This document shows positions 60,453 through 64,000 of a DNA stretch of 64,000 nt, piece after piece. Source of the stretch: GCA-003244245 sp963822695 (GTDB taxonomy: Bacteria; Actinomycetota; Actinomycetes; Mycobacteriales; Pseudonocardiaceae); the NCBI GenBank assembly GCA_963822695.1, contig CAWGJH010000014.1, positions 8,809-72,808 of the forward strand, given 5' to 3'. Numbering within the stretch: the stretch's first letter is position 1; every line of letters begins with the position of its first letter. The position numbers and the translations under genes are program-made. The notes under the pieces are model-generated. The model saw only the letters and a list, made by a program, of their open reading frames with translations. It searched no databases and was not told the DNA's origin.

Positions 60453-60781
60453 GCCGGGTCGCCTCTCCGGTTACCGGGGGTGTGCAGCAGGGTGGCGATG
60501 CGGTCTCGCTGTTCGGGGGTCAGCGGCGGGAACGAGTGGACGACGGCCCGGACGTACTCGGGGAGAACCGTGGCGGGGCGCTCCAGGGTCGCGGGATCGG
60601 TGATGTTCGGCGGTAGCCCTTGTGCAGTCCGGACGGGCTGCCTCCGTGAGGGTAGTAGCGATCTGGGTGAGTCGGTGGCGTCGATATCCGGTGCTGTCGC
60701 GGTTGGTCGTGCATGCTCAGCGCTTCTTCGCGTCTTGGTGGTGCTGAGTCGTTGTTGTGAGTGGTTTGGCTTGTCTGTCAG
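60449..60781 (-). CDS. Small conjugative-element protein (110 aa) with apparent CTG start
   Basis: An open frame on the minus strand ends in a coherent domain: LPPNITDPATLERPATVLPE then YVRAVVHSFPPLTPEQRDRI ATLLHTPG. PLTPEQRDRIATLL endings are common in small genes following transfer genes in actinomycete integrative elements. The frame has no ATG, GTG or TTG; a CTG at 60781 is preceded by GGAAAGGA at suitable spacing. Its stop overlaps the DUF397-like start by ATGA, which supports it as real. Start is uncertain. Confidence 0.55.
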   Translation of the reverse strand: MTDKPNHSQQRLSTTKTRRSAEHARPTATAPDIDATDSPRSLLPSRRQPVRTAQGLPPNITDPATLERPATVLPEYVRAVVHSFPPLTPEQRDRIATLLHTPGNRRGDPA

Positions 60782-60892
60782 AGATGTTTCCTTTCCTCAG
60801 GAACAACTTATGGGGTGGTTGGGAGGCTTCCGGCGTGTCTTGACCGATCTCCGCCAGTGGGCGCGGAATAAGCGAACTGGCCGACCGACGAA

Positions 60893-63121
60893 TCAGTCGG
60901 TTTCGGTTGCTGCGTCGGAGCCGATTTCGTCGGTCGCTGCTCGTTCGACGGCTGCCCGGATGTCGGCTGTGAGATAGCCGCGCACTCGGCGTGTCCCGCC
61001 GTCCTCGCTCGGCACGTATTGGCGGGTTGGCCGACATCTCAACTCGCCCATGTGTCGAGCGAAGAGGCTTGGTTCTATGTCCAGTTTGTCGGTCAGCTCG
61101 GCCGTGGGTACGAATTCCCGTCCGTGTGGGCTGAGATCATCACCGAGATAGTTCACAACGGAAGCCAATGGTTCCGCCAACTCGGCTAGCCGGTCCGCAT
61201 TCCACCCCTCGGTCTCAACCGCGTCTCCAGCACCGAGTGCCTTGACCACACTGGCCGGGTCGATCGCCTGTCGCTGATCGTCGCCGGCCGCATGACCGCC
61301 CAGTGTTCCGGCTGATTCCCGCAACGCTCGTCCGCGTGCGCAGATGTCCCGCCATTGTGGGTTGGGCATGTAGTAGGTGCGTACCGTCATTGCCAACATG
61401 TCGGCTCCGGCGTCGGTCTCGCCGTCTGGCCGCAGGATCCCCACTCCCTTGTGGGAGGGCAGCAGGGTGGAGGCGTCGTATCCGCGGGTGTTCATCTGCT
61501 CGCCCAGCACGATGTTGGAGTCGCGCCAGTCCATTACCCGTAGGGCGAACCGTGATCCGAGGACTGCCCGTAGCCGGGAGGGGATGGTGTTCGAGTCCGG
61601 ACGTTGGGTGGCGAGGATGACGATGATTCCGACTGCGGGTCCCTTGCGAGCCAGGTAGGTCAGCAGGTCGGCGATGTACTCGCCTAGCGTGGTTTTCTTG
61701 CCGCCGACTTGTTCGCGTGTGGGATTTTCCAGGAACACGTGGACCTCGTCGATGATCACTGCGGTGATCGGCATTCCGAGGTCCGGGTCTCGCGACATGG
61801 CCGGTGTGATTTTCGATTCTGGGCAGACCTCATCGTCTAAGGTGGCCATCCGGGTGAACCGGGATTGGACTTCCGTCACGAGTTCGGCGAGATGATCCCG
61901 TACCGCGTAGGCGTGGTCGAGTTCGTCGCCGCGCACGAACCGGTAGGCGACCTGTTCGGCGGCGTCCCAGTCCTTTCCGCCCTTGCCGTCGAACACATAC
62001 AGCCGGGTGTGGGGGTCCAGGATCAGCCCGGCGGCGGGGAGGCGGATCGCGAAGGTCTTGCCTTGCCGGGGAATCGCCCCCACGAGCAGCGAGGTCCACA
62101 CCAAGGGCAGATCGATCCGACGGTGGCGCGCGTCACGGCCAAAGGGCACCGGCCGCCACGCGTCCCAGCACTCCACGTCCAGCAGTGGCGTGCGCAACGG
62201 CGGACCTGAATACGGGTCCTCGTCGGCTACCCAGAGGAACACCCGTCCCGCGTGGCCACCCTTGCCGCGCACCCGTTCGACAATGAGCTGAACCTCATCG
62301 ACGGCCAGGGCGGAGGCGAGCGCGTCCCGATGCTTGATCACATCGGCCGCTTTGCGGGTGGCCGGCAGGTCAACGGTGATCGCCCACCCGTCCCCGACCC
62401 GCGCGGCGCGCTGGACCAGGCGCAGGCTTTCGTCCTTGCCGATCAGCTTGGCGTCTCGGAAGGCGTCAACCAACACGTGCGGGTCCATGGTCCATGTCAG
62501 CGTGCGCGGACCGGCCAACACCGCCTTCCGCCCCGGTGAGCCGTCCTTGCGTCGGCCGGTGAGCGCCAGCGCCACTGCGCCGACCCCGGCTGCGATCCAC
62601 AGGGCACCAGCGCCGTAGACGAGATCGACGACGATCACCGCCGCCGCGCCGGCCCAGATCGCCGTTGCGGTGAGTTTCCATCGGAACACCGTTAAGGCGC
62701 GGATCTCGATGAACTTGTCCGCGAGTTTCTCGGCCTGCTCGGCTGCCTCCCGGTAGTCGTGTACCCGGACCCACCGACGCCACCCGCGCGCGGCGACCAC
62801 CACTCCCCGGCTGATCGCACCGACGAATCGAAACGGCGAGCGCACCACCCACACGATCACATTCTTGGCTGCCTGGCTGAGCGCTTGCCGGGATGTGAGT
62901 GCTATAGGCACGCACCGAGAACGCCCCCACCAGTGCACGAACCGGCGGACAACCGCCCGCCGCACGGCGCGCGGCAGATCGTCCGTAACTTCGCCGTCGT
63001 ATACCGGTTCGGCCGGTGTCATCTGGCGCGTCTGGGCCGCGACCGGTAGTGAGGTCAGGGCCTCCGTCAACGCTGACGGTTCTGGTGGGGGTTCGTCTCG
63101 TGGTGTCCGGTGGCTGGTCAT
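60893..63121 (-). CDS. FtsK/SpoIIIE-type conjugative transfer ATPase
   Basis: 742 residues. N-terminal membrane segments (WKLTATAIWAGAAAVIVVDL and WIAAGVGAVALAL), then a P-loop region with LVGAIPRQGKTFAIRLPAAG (Walker A) and ITAVIIDEVHVFLENP (Walker B), then GIIVILATQRPDSNTIPSRL as in FtsK-type translocases. The C-terminus holds a winged-helix-like part. This matches the Tra proteins of actinomycete integrative conjugative elements, which move double-stranded DNA between mycelia. ATGA overlap with the upstream gene. Confidence 0.9.
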   Translation of the reverse strand: MTSHRTPRDEPPPEPSALTEALTSLPVAAQTRQMTPAEPVYDGEVTDDLPRAVRRAVVRRFVHWWGRSRCVPIALTSRQALSQAAKNVIVWVVRSPFRFVGAISRGVVVAARGWRRWVRVHDYREAAEQAEKLADKFIEIRALTVFRWKLTATAIWAGAAAVIVVDLVYGAGALWIAAGVGAVALALTGRRKDGSPGRKAVLAGPRTLTWTMDPHVLVDAFRDAKLIGKDESLRLVQRAARVGDGWAITVDLPATRKAADVIKHRDALASALAVDEVQLIVERVRGKGGHAGRVFLWVADEDPYSGPPLRTPLLDVECWDAWRPVPFGRDARHRRIDLPLVWTSLLVGAIPRQGKTFAIRLPAAGLILDPHTRLYVFDGKGGKDWDAAEQVAYRFVRGDELDHAYAVRDHLAELVTEVQSRFTRMATLDDEVCPESKITPAMSRDPDLGMPITAVIIDEVHVFLENPTREQVGGKKTTLGEYIADLLTYLARKGPAVGIIVILATQRPDSNTIPSRLRAVLGSRFALRVMDWRDSNIVLGEQMNTRGYDASTLLPSHKGVGILRPDGETDAGADMLAMTVRTYYMPNPQWRDICARGRALRESAGTLGGHAAGDDQRQAIDPASVVKALGAGDAVETEGWNADRLAELAEPLASVVNYLGDDLSPHGREFVPTAELTDKLDIEPSLFARHMGELRCRPTRQYVPSEDGGTRRVRGYLTADIRAAVERAATDEIGSDAATETD

Positions 63122-63453
63122 CGGCGATCCCGCTGGTGGGTGGGCGGGTGGATGATGTCGGTGACGGAGAACATCCGGGCGATCGCGGCACCGGCGAACA
63201 GTGCCGGGATGCCCAGCGCCACGCCCCAGGCGCGGGCGTCGGTGGTGAACAAGACCACTGCCCACTGCACGGCGACAATGAACGCCGCGGTGCCCAGCGC
63301 CCGGAGGAGGTTGCCGCCCATGCGGGTGACTTCCTGGCTGTGGCGGGCCAGGCGGTGCCCGCTGCGGGCGCCGCTGCGAAACGCCGCCAGCATCCCCAAT
63401 CCGGCCAGGGCCAGCGCCACGATTAGCACGGCATTTTCCGGTGTCTGGCTCAT
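63118..63453 (-). CDS. Small membrane protein of the conjugative element
   Basis: 111 residues with three hydrophobic segments (VLIVALALAGLGMLAAF, LLRALGTAAFIVAVQWAVVLF, WGVALGIPALFAGAAIARMF). It overlaps both neighbours by ATGA, so it is translated with the transfer ATPase and probably assists at the membrane (Spd-like role is inference). Confidence 0.8.
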   Translation of the reverse strand: MSQTPENAVLIVALALAGLGMLAAFRSGARSGHRLARHSQEVTRMGGNLLRALGTAAFIVAVQWAVVLFTTDARAWGVALGIPALFAGAAIARMFSVTDIIHPPTHQRDRR

Positions 63454-63665
63454 CGGGACTCCTCCCCACTGTCGATGGTGGGTTCTGCGAGCAGTCGAGC
63501 CAGGGCACTGGCTGGAACCATCAGCCGGCTGTGCCGCCGCACAGCGCGCAGCGTGCCCAGACGAATCGCGGCAGAGACGGTGGGGGGCTTGACGCCAAGC
63601 ATCCAGGCGGCTTCCCGAACCGTGTAGTACGCCGGAGACCCGGCGTTGGACTTGTTAGTGCGCAT
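63450..63665 (-). CDS. Excisionase-like / MerR-type HTH protein
   Basis: 71 residues from ATG 63665 (GAAGGGC eight bases before; ATG 63692 would add nine). The domain YYTVREAAWMLGVKPPTVSA then AIRLGTLRAVRRHSRLMVPA is the AlpA/excisionase-type winged helix. It heads the minus-strand operon with the membrane protein and transfer ATPase, and may serve as an excisionase or as a regulator of transfer. Confidence 0.8.
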   Translation of the reverse strand: MRTNKSNAGSPAYYTVREAAWMLGVKPPTVSAAIRLGTLRAVRRHSRLMVPASALARLLAEPTIDSGEESR

Positions 63666-63872
63666 GAAGTGAAGCCCTTCTGATCGAGACATCTTCGATA
63701 TTTAATGCCGCTTGCTCGGATGATTTAATCCATAGTGGGGCATGGGTCTGCCCACGCTCGGATACATCCGTCAACCCGCGTGAGACCACGCTATTCTTTG
63801 CCGCCAGGGTGAGGTGCGGAGGAATATGTATCGGAGGACTGGGCGGCCGTTGCGCAGGCGATCAGCCAGCGC

Positions 63873-64000
63873 ATGACGGGACTGGGCATCAATCAGGCGG
63901 AGTTGATCGAGCGCTCGCAGGTCTCGAAAGCAACAGTCGGCGAGCTTTACCACAACTCCGCTCAGCGTCGGCGGAGCGCGCGGACGCTGGAAGCGCTGTC
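63873..64000 (+). CDS. XRE-family HTH regulator, 5' part (runs off the window)
   Basis: The frame reads MTGLGINQAELIERSQVSKA then TVGELYHNSAQRRRSARTLE up to the window end: an XRE helix-turn-helix. The same frame is protein-like upstream to 63822 (EEYVSEDWAAVAQAISQR) but has no ordinary start codon there, so the true start is unclear. Divergent from the excisionase-like gene; the AT-rich 63690-63750 gap holds the promoters. Confidence 0.65.
   Translation, partial: MTGLGINQAELIERSQVSKATVGELYHNSAQRRRSARTLEAL

Overview
The window is high-GC DNA from an actinomycete. A Pseudonocardiales-type host is my inference. It rests on a large LAL-type LuxR regulator, a DUF397-like protein, a mycothiol-type DinB/maleylpyruvate-isomerase fragment, the def / DUF3263 / LytR_C (VirR-like) block known from mycobacteria, the MSMEG_0565-0572 (Nit1) cluster, and an actinomycete-type FtsK transfer gene. 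No rRNA, tRNA or CRISPR was recognised.

Layout. 1-14.4 kb: a secondary-metabolite locus. It has an MFS exporter and LAL regulator (minus), then a plus-strand operon with aspartate kinase, a GriI-like aldolase, a GriH-like cyclase, a GriC-like aryl-AMP ligase, an FAD monooxygenase and an amidohydrolase-fold protein. Convergent to it lie a PhsA-like multicopper oxidase and DoxX; MarR and YceI follow. The enzymes point to 3-amino-4-hydroxybenzoate made from aspartate semialdehyde, activated, hydroxylated and oxidatively coupled, probably to a phenoxazinone-like compound. 14.4-16.2 kb: a group II intron RT remnant and a frameshifted secreted serine protease. 16.2-26.1 kb: thiamine genes in two TPP-riboswitch units (thiE; thiO-thiS-thiG; thiC-thiD), split by a variable patch of small regulators, gene fragments, a beta-lactamase-fold lipoprotein and a frameshifted methyltransferase. 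26.2-31.5 kb: nucleotide-sugar dehydrogenase, NeuC-like epimerase, methyltransferase and NeuB-like synthase, a nonulosonic-acid-type set interrupted by two gene remnants. 31.5-34.6 kb: a tightly overlapped minus-strand operon resembling methylamine dehydrogenase maturation genes (MauE, MauD) with a Tat-exported MauA-like small protein but no large subunit. 34.9-41.9 kb: HtrA protease, single-chain adenine methyltransferase/nuclease, def-DUF3263-VirR, FabV. 41.9-50.0 kb: a complete minus-strand Nit1 operon with two nitrilase-fold genes, one of which has lost its catalytic Glu and Cys. 50.3-59.6 kb: VapBC, a split HTH/TPR regulator and a ~6.4 kb DUF4062-NACHT-HEAT STAND gene with a late frameshift. 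59.7-64.0 kb: the end of an integrated conjugative element (DUF397-like gene, small protein, FtsK-like transfer ATPase, membrane protein, HTH, divergent XRE regulator).

Several genes carry a single-base frameshift or in-frame stop (15.29, 22.88, 32.12, 51.59 and ~59.06 kb). These may be real decay or residual sequencing error; raw reads would decide. Two loci carry an unusual hairpin-plus-46-bp-palindrome element directly at gene 3' ends.
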